Made by a program: the position numbers and the translations under genes | Source: Onchidella celtica | Lineage: Eukaryota > Mollusca > Gastropoda > Systellommatophora > Onchidiidae | NCBI GenBank assembly: GCA_963931925.1 | Contig: OZ007570.1 | Coordinates: 60,126,848-60,190,847 of the forward strand | DNA length: 64,000 bases | Direction: 5' to 3' | Part shown: piece by piece, positions 23,303 through 34,400 of the stretch | How the letters are laid out: each line of letters starts with the position of its first letter | How positions within the stretch are numbered: position 1 is the first letter of the stretch | The notes under the pieces: model-generated | The model's input: the letters and a program-made list of their open reading frames with translations, nothing else | What the model was told of the DNA's origin: nothing | The model's database searches: none

Positions 23303-26065
23303 CCCCCACCCCAGTGAAAACTTAGGGTTTGAACGACATAACTGTCTACTAACGTTGCTATGTAATAGTACTTTGGAAAGGGCTATATAGTAAAAAATAT
23401 ATCGTTACTGAAAGTCAAAAAAAAAAAAAATTCTAAGAACGTGCATTATCGATGGACAATAGCATATGTATATTTATATGCGACGTTCTGTGATAATATA
23501 TAATTATTGTAGCACTTAAGAATTAAAGTGATAAACTTTTCTCACACAGACATACTGTAAAGACTGAAATATTGAGCAACTAGCTCATCGCTTCACTGAG
23601 CGTAATTAATACATTCATAGAACATGAACGAACAATAGTTAATTAAAGTAATGGTATCCTGGCAGCAGTAGGTCTGGTCGCTCGGTTTGCCATTTTCTCA
23701 TCTCATTGACCCGCAGACAAAGGCGTCAATGTTGTCTGAAACTCAGGTCATGGTCAGGATGGACGCTGGTGGAAAAAGGAATCACATGGAAATTTTGAGA
23801 AAGAATGTCCATAATTGGTAGGACAATATAATGTGAAACCATCCACGGTCTCCGAAAAAGGTGAAAAATGCTCAACCCAATGTTTAACAGACTCTATATA
23901 AAATAGCAACATATTCTGGTTTATCAATTATAAATTTCGTCATAGTGAAGCTGAAATAACAAACGTCGACAAGATAATTAGCCTGACGTACTCTTTCAAA
24001 ATCTGCGTAGCGCTCGTCTTGATTTAAGAATTATATAGCGCTTCTCGCATTCAACAATAATCTAAATCTCAATTAAATAACATTACACTTTAATCTATTT
24101 CTAATTATATCCAATCCGGGATAGATGAGGTGCCACCAGGCGATAGCAGTTAATTTAATGCGCCGTTTCCGTACGCAAGCCATGCACACGTCAAGTGTCA
24201 CAGTCATCTCGGTATATAGTCATAATCGGTTCAATTCAATATCTATATCGGGTATGTTCTTAGATAACTCATCCACTGACCGCATGGAGAGTCACAATCA
24301 TAATCAGTATTCTTACTTGTCATATCTAGTATTACGTTAGATGGTCCACGAAACGCGGAAAACCATAGTCATAATCGGTTGTATAAAAAACACATCTCCA
24401 CTCTTCTTCACAACTTCTTAAAACGCGACCACGCAGTGTCCTCTGTTACCACTGCAAAAAACTCAAAAACGCGACCACGCAGTGTCCTCTGTTACCACTG
24501 CAAAAAACTCAAAAACGCGAACACGCAGTGTCCTCTGTTACCACTGCAAAATATCTCAAAACGCGAATACTCCCTTCCTTACATAACTAGTCGGTCTTAC
24601 ACTGCCCGTCGGTCTTACACTGCCTGCGGCCTTACACTGCCCAGAGGTCTTACACTGCATCTCGGCGTCTTACACTGCCTGTGGCCTTACACTGCCCTGA
24701 GGCCTTACACTGCCCTGTGGGGCTTACAATGCCTGTAAGAAGGTTCAACAATAACACGCGAATACGCGATTACGCAGTGTACTACGTTAGCACTGCCAAC
24801 ATCTCTTAAATAATCGAAAAATACCAATATCATCCATCCCATGAGGCAATCTCATTATTGCTCTCCTCGGGTCGACGTCATACGGAGACGACTAAAAAAA
24901 AGTATACTCAATATATATAATTCACATAGCTCTTATATCGACATCACCTCGATACTGATACAGACTCTTCCCATGAGACAAATTCATTGCTCTTCGGGCG
25001 GCGGCACCAGCCGAGAATAACACCAATATTCACCACATATCCCTACTAAAAAAAAAGTCACCTCCCTAAACAGTCTAATACTGCCCTCTCGGGAGCTCGT
25101 CAATATAAAGACGAGATCGGTTATACATGACGCTTAATAAGCTCCATAGAACTGGCAGTGTGCTAACTGCACGGGTTCCAACAATTCAATAAAATCGTTC
25201 CTCTCAATAACCAGATCAAATTACTCAATCAATGCGTCAATGTAGACACCTGAGTTACTTAGGTAAAATAAGAAACAAAGGAATGTATAATTATAATGTA
25301 CGAAAGGTGTAATAAAAAAACAACAACACGAAACTAGACGCCAGACCAACAAGAAAAGACGGACAATAACAAACTCTACAGTCTGAACATATTTACAGAT
25401 AGGATTAAGAAGAGGACAAGAGAGACGTCTTCCTAAAACAACGAGGAAGATGGGAACGCTACAATCTAAACAAAGTGTACAGATCCCTATCAAAGTCCGT
25501 TCTCGCGAATGCGACTTCCCACAGTTTCAATAACCACTGGTGTTGCGAGACCGCACAATCTGTCGTCGAGACGGCAGAGTCTGCGACCAAGCCACCACTT
25601 TGGCAGGGGGGACCCGCAAACGTAAGAACGCCCTCGCCACCGCCCGTGAGTTCCTAAACACAGAGAAAAAGTAAAATCAGCCTGTAAAACAGAAGGAGGA
25701 ACACTCAACTCCTTAACGCAGACAATATTAAGGATGGAATCACTTAACTCAAGGAACTGGTGGAGATTCCTTTAGCCTTTGCATACACCACAGTCAGTAC
25801 GTTTGTCTTTCTTCGTTCAGTTATGTTGAAGTCTCCTTGGCCTCGATCCTCGGGTCAATGGGAGAGCCGGAAATATGTGGAACAAATAATCAAAGAAAGC
25901 AGTATACAAAACTAAATACAATGAAGTAATTAAAGTAGCTCAACGTGAAGACCACGTGAGCACTGAAATTGAAAAGAAACAAAAGTTAATCAAAGAGAAA
26001 AACGATATTATAATCTAATCTAAATAAACTATAAATTAAACAATGTCGTGTAGTGTCCCCTCCAG
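23303..26065. repeat. LTR-element interior with tandem repeats
   Basis: Contains three copies of a 46-bp unit (about 24420-24560, with ACGCAGTGTCCTCTGTTACC) and an array of 16-20-bp units built on GGTCTTACACTGCC (about 24593-24735). No retroviral protein domain recognised in any frame. Confidence 0.6.
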
Positions 26066-27302
26066 TGTCGCGATGTGGGTTAGATGGGGATATTTCGACT
26101 GACACTCTTTCGAGGTCCGCTCCCACAATCGACGAACACACAAAAAAAAATACTTGCACTCTAAAAACTAAATAAATCAATTGCTTTGATTTTTAGCAGA
26201 ACTGTAGGGCAGTTTAATTACAGGAATTAATGTAACAAATATAATTATAAATATAAATATCAATTCAAAGGCAACTGAATCTAACTAATGAAACTACAGC
26301 TTTCTATAAAGACTAACGTATTCAATCTAACTACTTGCAGGTCATATGAGTTATATGCCAAATAGAATCCGCGCACGTGGCGACGGATATAACAGTTTAA
26401 ATTCTATTAATTCAATGAGACATGTTATGATATGGACATTTCCTCTAGACACGCCGTGGAGAATGCTTGTACAACCATGCGTTGTCTGGCGGTAGCTCTG
26501 AAACTGTCTTCAAAAGTAAGTAGAACGGTTCACTTTCATCATTACAAATTAGTATGGACTCTCACCATGAGGCCCTCACTGGGAGTGAGAGCGCTGGATG
26601 TAAACGCTGTGGGTTTATATCAAACCAAGTAGCTTAGGCTCTGGAGCTTTAAATCAGGCTCCTCACAATGGACTGCTCAACTGCGTCTCTATGTCTCTCA
26701 TCTGGCTGAGGACTATCGCCGACCACCTCGTAAATGGATTGTCTACATGTGGCCCAGAACTAAGTTCTGTATGACCTTAAATACTGGACTGCATCTGCAG
26801 CTTACCGTCTAATTCCTGGATTGTGATTGGTGCAACCACTTCTAGCTCAGCTGCCGAACTGAGTTATTTTAAGTAACAGCCCTACGCAACGACCTTGGGT
26901 CGACATCAAAGGTCGAATCACTCAATACAATACAATGTAATTTTATAGCAATAAATTCTTAACATGTTCAAAACCCCGAGCTTTTACTCTGGATCACGGT
27001 ATTTTCTGTACGTCAACAGAAGTCTCAATAACATTTAATTCCTACTCACCCCTTCCCTCTCTACTAAACCTAGTTCAAAACACGAGATATAAAAAGTGCT
27101 CAGCCATGCACACCTACGCTGCCCGTCTATCCTTCCCCACACCTTCTGTCTATCTTTTAGGAAAAAAACTGTTCAAAACAAATTGTTTACGAGACCACGT
27201 TATGCTGGCTCGCACAATAATTACGTTTGTAAAAATTACTCACTGCTCTCTCACAAAAATTTAGTCAGTGGAAACATTTATGAATTAAATCTGTTCTTGA
27301 CA
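26066..27302 (-). repeat. LTR (5' in element orientation)
   Basis: Direct repeat of 22062-23302; its outer end abuts the TCGCC duplication at 27303-27307. Confidence 0.8.
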
Positions 27303-27535
27303 TCGCCGATGTCGACAAACGTAACTTTGTCCCACAGTTAAAAATGAAATCGGAGAAACAGGCGACGGCATACTGCCTGTTAGAAGAAACAAGGAAAACT
27401 GAGGGTTTTTTTTAATGGACATTTCATATGTTTTTATTTTTCTCTTTTACCATTAGTTTCTTATTTCGACCTTTCCCTTTACTCGACGCAGTTTCGACGG
27501 TCGCACTGATGTCGAGATATTAGGATTGCATTGTA

Positions 27536-28561
27536 TCCTGTTACTGATGTTTATAACGGAAAGAAGAAAGAAAAGTCCATGACATATTCCAAAGATTTTC
27601 AACCTCTATACTGAATAAATAATTACTAAACTAGGCTCAGTTGTGCAAAAATATACGTCATATATTATCCAATAGCTCAGCCCAGCGGGGGTCGCAGTCG
27701 CTCTTCTTTTTTTCTTTTGAAATGGTAAACTCATATGGTCTCAGTGTATCACGATCACGTTCTAGTTACACGATCTTTCTCACAATACTTCGACCTTCTC
27801 TTAATTCATCTAATATCACTCAGGAGGCAAACGATTATTACATGGCTCTCCTTTTCTTGTTCTTGATTCTACTCTCTCTCTCTCTCTCTCTCCCCCCCCC
27901 CCTATCTCTCTCTGTCACCCATACATAGTAAAATTTAGCATAAACACACACAATCAGATTCTCTTTTTCTCGTCTGGCTAGAGGTCACTCGTGTCCAGGC
28001 AACTGGATTTTGCACAACGGGAACTGTTACGGCTTTTCTCAAGGATCTCTAACATGGGCGGACGAGTTGGTAAGTTGTTTGTGTACACAGTTGGCGAATC
28101 TTAAAAGGGAAAAATAACTTGTCTGTGAAAGAAAAGGAGGAAATACAAAACGAAAAATGATGGAATAATTGTTATAATGAAAGCAAACCTCTAATCCAAA
28201 GGCATGTCGGAAGAAACTACATGTATACATTTTGAGAATGGTGGAAAAGGAAATCACAGTAATGGGGTGGAACATGATGAGAATTTTGCAGTCTGTATCA
28301 GATTCCTGAGGAATTCCAATATATAATACAAAATCTACACAATTTCTCAAAGACAGAAATAGATAACAAAGGGCTAAGAAATAATACTTTATTTCTTTTC
28401 AAATGCATAGTTGTTTGTTTGTTTTGATTTGTTTTTAATAGCCACTAAATCAAAACATTTGCAGTCCAAACAATTTATCTGAATGAAAACGACTCTGCAA
28501 TATATTTTATCTCCCGAATGCAGGCTTTCTGTCGTGCATATAGCAGGAGCTGCTTTACTGA
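27536..28561 (+). pseudogene. C-type lectin copy B, truncated
   Basis: A promoter-block remnant (27540-27702, with CCCAGCGGGGGTCGCAGTCG) runs directly into intron sequence, so exon 1 and the signal-peptide exon are gone. Exon 27978-28069 encodes RGHSCPGNWILHNGNCYGFS and LTWADEL and keeps its donor, but the acceptor AG found in copies A and C (CTCTTCCAG) is GG here (CTCGTCTGG). The next AG would shift the frame. The following exon starts properly at 28524 (GAATGCAG, then AFCRAY), but its homology to the other copies fades after about 28540 and is lost by 28561, next to hAT-like sequence. No later exons. Dead copy. Confidence 0.8.
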
Positions 28562-28565
28562 GTTT

Positions 28566-28945
28566 GAGGCTCAAGGGGTCGATTGCCTGAAAGGGTAGCA
28601 CTGGGCTAAGACATTTAAAAACAACCACCGTTCAGTCAAAACCCATTGTGGCCATTGATTCACCAAGTTATCATGTTACCATCGTATTGGCCAGAAGTAA
28701 GTAAATTGCAAAACGTACCCCAAAAGCCTGCAACCTGCAAGCTGAATACGTTATAATGCTTGGCTATACAAAATGAACGTCATAGAATAAGGAATAGCGT
28801 AACATAATTTGTGACTACCCTGCACACCTTACGTTGCATATTAAGGTGACTTAAGGTTGGGGGAGGGAGCAACGATAGAAAATTGGAGGTCCAAGGGGGG
28901 TGACTGCCTGAAAAGGGTTGAGAACCACTGGTCTAAGACATTAAC
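28566..28945. mobile_element. hAT-like MITE ends
   Basis: The minus strand reads CAGTGGTTCTCAACCCTTTT at 28932-28913, the usual terminal sequence of hAT non-autonomous elements. A diverged version of the same end in the same direction lies at about 28573-28615, so two ends sit in tandem. The opposite terminus was not found. Confidence 0.4.
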
Positions 28946-28959
28946 ATATCATTGTGCAA

Positions 28960-29350
28960 ACAAAACCCAATCTGACGTCTGATTCACGATATTATCACCG
29001 TCCTATCGGCAAGAGGAAAGTAAATTCCATGACATGCCCAAAAAGCTTTCAATCTGCAATCTGAATACGTTATTTTTCTTGCCTAAACAAACATGACCGT
29101 CATATAATAGCAAATAGCGCAACCCAACTGGAGACATATTCGTCCAGCCTGATTGGATAAATGCTAGCCAGTGAAAACAAAGTTCATAACAACACTCTGA
29201 CATATAGACAACAGGAAGACAGTTCTCTTAAAGATATATAGAACCAGATTGTGAAAGTTGGTTCTCCCACATACACTTTATTTCGTCTGTGTCAGACCTG
29301 GTAAGTTGCCAATGTTGTCATTTCATGAGTAAAATGTTATATGAAAATAT
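28960..29350 (+). promoter_or_regulatory. Lectin promoter block, copy D, with exon-1 donor
   Basis: Aligns with 60-260 and 29515-29850. It has GATTGGATAAATGCTAGCCA, a GATATATAGAA TATA-like box (about 29234-29244), and CGTCTGTGTCAGACCTG followed by GTAAGT (donor at 29301). No coding exon follows before the next block. Confidence 0.5.
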
Positions 29351-29514
29351 TATTTAGTTTTTTTATTCAGTAAACAATATCTGGACCTTTTGTTTGATAC
29401 GTTAGGAAGAAACTTTCCTCTCTTTGGTTTACAAAACACGGGCTGGTAAATCTGGGGATATTTAACGACAAAATGCGGGGTGGAACACTTTAAAAACGAC
29501 CACATTGAGGAAGA

Positions 29515-29890
29515 TATCGTAACGGAAAGAAGAAAGGGAATTCCATGATACGCTCCAAAGATTTTCAACCTGTAAACTGAATACAGAATTGCCAAATTAC
29601 TGGTAGGCTCCAATGTGCAAACATGCACGTTATAAAATATCAAATAATAAAACCCAGCGGGTGTCGCAGCAGGTCAGTCTGATTGGATAAATGCTAGCCA
29701 ATGAATGCAACATAAATGACACCAATTTTAGATGTTTGTCCTATAGAGAGAAGTGGGATATGCAGACATTGGTTCTCCTGCATACAGTTAGTCTGTTTCG
29801 TCTGTGTCAGACCTGGATGCTGCTAGTGTAGTGACTCCATTGGGTAAATGTTATATATCATTTAGGTTTTATATTTGGTAGGGCTTCATC
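29515..29890 (+). promoter_or_regulatory. Lectin promoter block, copy E
   Basis: Contains CCCAGCGGGTGTCGCAG, GATTGGATAAATGCTAGCCA and the CTGTGTCAGACCTG exon end, but the donor GT after CCTG is GA at 29816-29817. Upstream sequence matches 27536-27700 before copy B. Confidence 0.5.
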
Positions 29891-30945
29891 TTTTTTTCTT
29901 TTTTTCAGTTGCATCTAGCAACAGTGCACAGTCCATGCCTAGTTCAGGTCTACCCTCGGCTCTTTATGTGCATTGTTAGCACAAATCGTGTGGAAGCGCA
30001 AGTCGCTGCCAAAACCTATTGGTATTTAGAGGCTTTTTCTATGACAAAATAAACACACAAAATCATTGTCTTTGTAAAAAATATCAGTCTCGATGTGATA
30101 AATAGGTGTCAGAGTGCGTTTTGGGCGAATAAATCCAGCACATAAAATCTATCTTTCACATGCCCTTTAAACAGAAGCAACCTTTTACAATTATACTGAT
30201 GGAATTCTGTAAGAGGTACAATCTGCGACCTGTCAAAATTGTGCCAGCAATACAAACAAGTGGCAGTGCTAACAGATTAAAAAAACAAAACAAAACACCC
30301 AAACTTAGAAAAAAAACAAACAAATAGCCCAAAAACTGCCAAAACTTGCAATGTTTTGCCAGCTCAAACCCGCTAACCGAAAATAATCATGGTTTTATTG
30401 AGGTAAAGAAACAAGTAACGGCAATAACTAATGTGTCTATGGATTATTTGCTTCTAATCCTAGCAATATGTTAAATTATGTGATGTTGACTTATCAAATT
30501 CATTGTCCCCTCATACAATTCACAGTACATGAACACAGAAATTGGCTAAGAGTAAAGACTGCCGTCACCAATGGGTTTTAACTGGGATAAGCACTGATTT
30601 GGTTTCTTAACACGGTGTGATAACTCTGGTCCATGAATCAATACCTAATGTTTTATATTTATCCCAAACAGAACTCCCGTAACGCGTAGGCTCGCTAGCT
30701 CAACGTCAAACTATTGGCAAAAAGAAAAAAAAAGTAGTAGGTAGCAAGGCCTCAAGGGCGACAGGGAGAAGCGAATCAAAAGTGAATCGAATCGTGATTC
30801 GAATCCTTTCTGATTCGCTGGCCGATTCGTTCAGTGAGTGATTAGAATCAGCACATATGATTCGAATCGCGGTTAATCGAGTCAGTGATTTACGCCCCCA
30901 CCTCTTAAGACTGGGAGAAATAGATTGTTCAGACATTAGCACTCC
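29891..30945. other. Unassigned insertion between promoter block E and exon 1 of copy C
   Basis: No gene found. The end (30775-30885) is packed with GATTCG/CGAATC words, including two perfect GATTCGAATC palindromes, which suggests the terminus of a DNA transposon, not confirmed. Confidence 0.35.
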
Positions 30946-30949
30946 CAGA

Positions 30950-30987
30950 AACAGCCATATTGGTCTATTTCGTCTGTGTCAGACCTG
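30950..30987 (+). other. Probable noncoding exon 1 of lectin copy C
   Basis: TATTTCGTCTGTGTCAGACC then TG and donor GTAAAT at 30988. It is followed by sequence collinear with copy A up to the acceptor at 31382-31383. The CCAAT-pair block that precedes the other copies is missing immediately upstream. Confidence 0.5.
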
Positions 30988-31383
30988 GTAAATTGCTAAT
31001 GCCGTGACTCCATTCGTGTAATGTTATATTACAATATGTAGGTTTTTTAAACAATGACTTTATGTACCTATTCTTTGTTTGCTTCCTTGCTTTTTTAAAG
31101 CCATTTTCATAATCTATTACGTTTGCAAAGAACCATAATAACGTTATTCTTTTCTAATGAAATGTTTAATTAAGATAATGCCTTCACATACTATGTGGTT
31201 TCTTACTCGATGTTAGCCAAAGACATTGGACGTCCGACTACCCACATATTACTTCAGTGTTGAGAAAGAAAAATGTCATCCAACTATTGGCCTAAAAACA
31301 CTCATGTCAGTTGATGCCTGGGTAAAGACCGATGTGTTCTAGCACATATTTATGCCTGTTTCTCTTTCTTATAATCATCTCAG

Positions 31384-31496
31384 AGTTAAATATATCTGGC
31401 AAATTGGACGAGTAGGAACAAGTTGTTCGAAGACAATGGCGCGCACTGAAATGTTGAAGGTGCTTTTACTGGTTGTAGGTGGTCTCGTTTTGGCTG
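31384..31496 (+). CDS. Copy C exon 2: 5' UTR end and signal peptide
   Basis: Acceptor ATCTCAG before 31384, ATG at 31436 (the first in this exon), donor GTGAGT at 31497. It encodes MARTEMLKVLLLVVGGLVLA and one base of the next codon. Confidence 0.8.
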
Positions 31497-34400
31497 GTGA
31501 GTATCACTGATAATTATGTGATTTTCGTGCTTATTTCACTCAGTTTTTCACTGTGATATTTTGTGGTAAACAGTTTTCTGTATAAACCATCAGATAATCT
31601 GACAATAGCAAGTCTAGACCATCATGTAATCTGATCGTACGAACTGTAGACCATCAGATAATCTGATAGTACCAAGCGTAGACCATAAGATGACCAAACA
31701 TTACGCAGTGTCACGGGAGATAATCTTGAGAACTAGATGCAGTCAGTTTTTCGTTTTCTAAAGATAGGAATATTTTAGTATCACAATTTCATATCCCTGT
31801 CTCTGTGTCGCACACCCTGTCTCTCTTTCTCCCTGTCTAGCTTTCTTTGCTGGTCTTTTCTCTCTTTCATTTGAAACATACTGACCGCCCCCCCCCCCCA
31901 AAAAAAACAACAACAACAAAAAAAACAACAAAACAAAACAATGCACTTCCGAAGTTAAGCACTGTAACTTTATATGCTACGGACTTATTTCCTAGAAATT
32001 TGGCACATTGATAGACACTTCATTTGTGCCTATGACGCTAAACTCTGTAATCTAATAAATCAGAAAATTTGTGCATCCAAGGGCCGTAATTCCGAATGGA
32101 TAGATTCGGGGTCAATAGAGTGTGTTCCCACCCACAGAATCAATAACGGTTTGGCAAAGTTAATAGTAGTCTGAGACGCCGTTCTAAACGGTTCCATGAC
32201 GTGTTGTCGCACAATAAATCGATCATGGGCTGCAGTTATCCCCCTTGGTCGACCTATTTGAGGCAAAAGTTCCATTGGCATGAAACCGCTCTTTAATTCT
32301 TCAGATGGTGGCCCTATGGACCCCCGAACCTCTTACCGCACCATTAATTGACACCCCCCCTGCAGAGTAAAAAATTGGCGAAAAGAAAAAGTTACATGTA
32401 GCAAAGTCTCGCGTAAGAAATATTAAACTAACGATACAATGACACGCAAACTAAAAGTGAAGTACTTTCTAAAAAGTACTTTCTACATTATTATGCTGTC
32501 ATAAACCGGAAGTAATGGGTCGAAATTGAAATTATTGTTATTTGTCCTAATATTCGATGACTACAAGAAGGCTTGATGCTGTGGTCTAGTTTTCAATACT
32601 CCAAGTACATGAATTATGGAATCATTATTTTGAATGTGTTGTCTAAAGTCAGGCCAGAGTTTTCTGCTATTGTATGACAGTACACAATACAGCCTGCTAC
32701 TGTCACCCCCACTGTCTTGTGGGTCATCTCGGGAGAGAGGAAGACTAGGGGAAGGTAACCCTGAATACAAATACCACACTGCCTTGTGTGTTGCTATGAT
32801 AGCAAAGGCTATGGGAGTAAACCCAGACAGAAAATCAGGAGTGGAGACCCGAAGGTGGTTGTCAGGGAGAACTGCATCAAACTGGCTTCCAGCATCTCCT
32901 GCAGCCGGACTAGTTCCAAATGTATTGACCTGGTCTCTCCCTTGGGTTTAACTAGAATGGCAGAGAGAGGGGTGGTGCCTCTGGGCAAAGCACCATCTCT
33001 TAAAAATAGCCCAGGCAAGGCAGCAAAACGAGGAGGCGTTTGCTCGGGCTTGGCAAGCGTCTGTCTCTCCTCTATAAGCCCACCCATTTCCGATTTGGAG
33101 AGGACACTCCAGCCATCCGTTACGGATGGGCACAACACGGGAGGTGGCAGTTACCGGTGATAAGCTCAATCCATTTGGCGTACGGATGAGCGCCAGGGGT
33201 CCCCTCTGTCGGTGGGAGCGGCTTTTCAGCTGCATTGATCAACTACCGCCCGCCGTAACCTGGGCAGCCCCCAGGCAGTTGGGTGTTGTTCCGCCACGTC
33301 AGCCTGCTTCATAAGGTGGTTGGAGCTAGACCAAAAGTCAAAAAGCTGACGTAAAGTGTGCACCTGGCAAAAACAGAAAAATACTAAAACTTGGTACCTG
33401 GAACGTCAGAACAATGCGCCCAGGCTTGCAACAGCAAGATCTCACTAATATTGACTCCATCAGGAAATCCCAAATTATTGATCGAGAACTTCAGCTACTA
33501 AACATCGACATCGCTGCCCTTCAAGAAACTCGACTTCCCGACTCCGGGTCAGTCAAAGAAGAAAACTACACCTTCTTCTGGCAGGGCCTTAGCAGCGAAC
33601 AGCCGAGAATCCACGGCGTGGGCTTCGCCGTAAAAAACTCCCTTATCAATTCGATCGCAACTCCAATTGGAGTGTCAGAACGCATCATGACACTCAGACT
33701 GAACACCCGGTCTGGTTTTACCAACATTATCTGTGTCTATGCCCCAACACTTACCTCCTCTGACGAAACCAAAGACATTTTCTACGAGGCATTGCAGAGG
33801 ACTCTCCACAACATCCCTCTCACCGAAGGCCTGCTAATTCTGGGTGACTTTAACGCTCGAGTGGGAGCAGATCACTCCGCATGGCCAAAGTGCATTGGGC
33901 ACTTCGGCATTGGCAACATCAACGAAAACGGGCAGCGCCTTCTGGAGCTATGCTCCGTAAACTCATTATGTGTTACAAACACGTACTTTGACCTTAAGAG
34001 ATGCCAAAGAACATCATGGCGCCATCCCAGGTCTGGCCATTGGCATCAATTAGATCTTATTCTCTCAAGGAGGAAGAGTTTGGGCTGTATAAAAATAACT
34101 CGTTCCCTCCACAGTGCTGACTGTGACACCGACCATGCACTGGTAGTCAGCAAAATCAAAATTTCGGCCAAGAAAATATACAGATCAAAAGCCCCTTCAA
34201 TCCCTAAGATCAATGTAACAGCAATCAGAGATGAATCAAATAGAAAGTCATTTGAAAAGTTATTTGCTGAAAGCATGGATAATGTCACCCAATGTGACTC
34301 GGTAGATGAAACATGGAACACTCTCAGTTCAAAAATTCATGACTGTGCCATCAAGTCTTTTGGACAGCATAAAGTTTCAAACAACGACTGGGTAGCCCAG

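Larger units (their letters stand above)
21848..27302 (-). mobile_element. Non-autonomous LTR retrotransposon with an extra inverted LTR end
   Basis: Two direct repeats of about 1.24 kb (22062-23302 and 26066-27302) flank about 2.76 kb. In minus orientation each repeat starts TGTCAAGAAC and ends CGCGACA (TG...CA). A TGGAGGGGACAC stretch follows the 5' LTR as a possible primer-binding site, and a purine run GGGGTGGGGGATG precedes the 3' LTR. No gag or pol was recognised, so it belongs with non-autonomous (LARD-like) elements. The repeats are nearly identical, so the insertion is young. Beyond the 3' LTR, 21848-22060 is an inverted copy of the first 213 bp of the LTR. TCGCC flanks the whole assembly at 21843-21847 and 27303-27307, so the composite seems to have inserted as a unit. 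Confidence 0.75.
21376..27533. mobile_element. pogo/Tigger-like MITE split by an LTR retrotransposon
   Basis: Left end CAGTCCAATCCACTTATCTC (21376) and right end, read inverted, CAATGCAATCCTAATATCTC (27533) form terminal inverted repeats, followed on both sides by CGACA-type repeats. TA dinucleotides flank them at 21374-21375 and 27534-27535, the duplication expected of Tc1/mariner/pogo elements. Its own sequence is 21376-21847 plus 27308-27533, about 700 bp; the rest is the LTR insertion. No transposase is encoded. Confidence 0.7.

Noticed and set aside
24379-24738. 119-codon open frame with repeated peptide
   Set aside because: By-product of the 46-bp and 17-bp tandem arrays inside the LTR element.
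32786-33160. 124-codon open frame in the LINE leader
   Set aside because: Could be an ORF1 relic, but no known domain or zinc knuckle is visible; kept as leader sequence.
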